From contig JACDGO010000150.1 in the NCBI GenBank assembly GCA_013821585.1, forward strand, positions 1 to 5,809: a stretch of DNA of 5,809 nucleotides. The letters are read 5' to 3'. This DNA comes from Sphingomonadaceae bacterium (GTDB taxonomy: Bacteria > Pseudomonadota > Alphaproteobacteria > Sphingomonadales > Sphingomonadaceae). Under the pieces are notes generated by a model that worked only from the letters and a program-made list of their open reading frames with translations, made no database searches and was not told the origin of the DNA. Below, piece after piece: positions 5,155 through 5,809 of this stretch (position 1 is the stretch's first letter; each line of letters starts with the position of its first letter). The translations under genes and the position numbers were made by a program.

Positions 5155-5809
5155 ATGGAAAAGTTCGGGAAGTGGTCCGCGCTTCTGGCGGGCGGCGCGC
5201 TGGCGATCACGCTGGCGAGTCCGGCGGGGGCATCCGGCGGAGGTGGCGGCGGCGCCGACTTCGGGGGCGCGCCCAGCCAGAGCGCGCCGCAATATGATCC
5301 GGCAGCGGAATATCGCGCGGGCATATCGGCGCTCGGCGCGAACCGCTTCATCGACGCCAAGCGCAACTTCGATCATGTCCTCGCCGCCGCGCCGCGCGAC
5401 GCGAACGCCAACTATCTCGCTGGCCTCGCCAGATCTGGATTGAAGGACAACAAGGGCGCGCTGCATTTCTACGAAAAGGCGGTCAAATACGACGACAGCC
5501 TGATCCAGGCGCACAAGCAATATGGCGTCGCGCTCGCCGCGACCGGTCAGCGCGACCGCGCGCGCGCGGAGCTAGACGCATTGAAGGCGCGCTCGGCCCA
5601 ATGCGGCGCAAGCTGCGCGCAAGCGGCGGACCTCAACGATGCGATCGCGGCGATCACGACGGCGCTCGGCGCCGCGCCGCAAGCGATGATCGACGCCGCG
5701 CCGGGCCTACTTTTCGCGAGCAGCGTCCATGGCGATCAAGCCTATCTCGAGGCGGTCGGGCTGATCAACGAGCACCGTTACGAAGCCGCGATCGAATCGC
5801 TGACGCGGT
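5155..5809 (+). CDS. Secreted tetratricopeptide-repeat (TPR) protein, N-terminal part (partial; runs off right edge)
   Basis: 218 codons are visible with no stop. Residues 1-26 form a signal peptide (KFGKW, then an Ala/Leu-rich core, likely cleavage after AGA). A glycine run (28-33) and a low-complexity linker to about 46 follow. TPR units then appear: AEYRAGISALGANRFIDAKR (51-70) with a closing DHVLAAAPRD, a second at about 84-117 (ANYLAGLARSGLKDNKGAL), and a third at about 118-148 (AHKQYGVALAATGQRDRARA). A CGASC pair at 150-154 may form a disulfide. A further repeat begins near Y197 and is cut by the window edge. TPR proteins of this kind scaffold protein contacts, here in the periplasm; no partner is evident. 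The ATG at 5155 is preferred to the in-frame ATG at 5101 because it starts a normal signal peptide, but neither has a strong Shine-Dalgarno, so the start is uncertain. Confidence 0.87.
   Translation, partial: MEKFGKWSALLAGGALAITLASPAGASGGGGGGADFGGAPSQSAPQYDPAAEYRAGISALGANRFIDAKRNFDHVLAAAPRDANANYLAGLARSGLKDNKGALHFYEKAVKYDDSLIQAHKQYGVALAATGQRDRARAELDALKARSAQCGASCAQAADLNDAIAAITTALGAAPQAMIDAAPGLLFASSVHGDQAYLEAVGLINEHRYEAAIESLTR

Overview
The window is GC-rich (roughly two thirds G+C by eye) and fully gene-packed. It reads as chromosomal DNA of an alphaproteobacterium, most likely a sphingomonad. That placement is an inference from the protein style: a TonB-dependent receptor whose mature end begins with an IVVTG-type TonB box, a Gly-rich secreted TPR protein, and a DUF2147 protein. 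No tRNA, rRNA, CRISPR array, insertion sequence or phage gene was seen.

Left part (1-3115, all on the minus strand): a tightly packed four-gene cluster, read from right to left. It starts with a secreted parallel beta-helix protein (1919-3115), followed by a secreted diheme c-type cytochrome of the SO2930/HNE_0200 type (954-1922), a zeta-class glutathione transferase resembling maleylacetoacetate isomerase (328-957), and the N-terminal part of a TonB-dependent outer-membrane receptor that runs off the left edge (1-347). Successive genes overlap by 4, 4 and 20 bases, so they are almost certainly one operon with coupled translation. The beta-helix/cytochrome pair is a recurring two-gene partnership that, to my knowledge, has no assigned function. 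It is the most interesting part of the window: an envelope redox module apparently co-expressed with an outer-membrane importer and a glutathione enzyme.

Middle (3116-3591): a 62-base divergent gap carrying a plausible minus-strand promoter, then a small secreted DUF2147 protein on the plus strand (3178-3591). Its 3' end overlaps by 8 bases the convergent 3' end of the next gene.

Right part (3584-5809): an APC-superfamily amino acid permease on the minus strand (3584-5005). Its ribosome binding site lies in one arm of a perfect 7-bp inverted repeat. A 149-base divergent gap follows, then a plus-strand secreted TPR protein that runs off the right edge (5155-5809). There is no clear functional link between these three genes and the left-hand operon.
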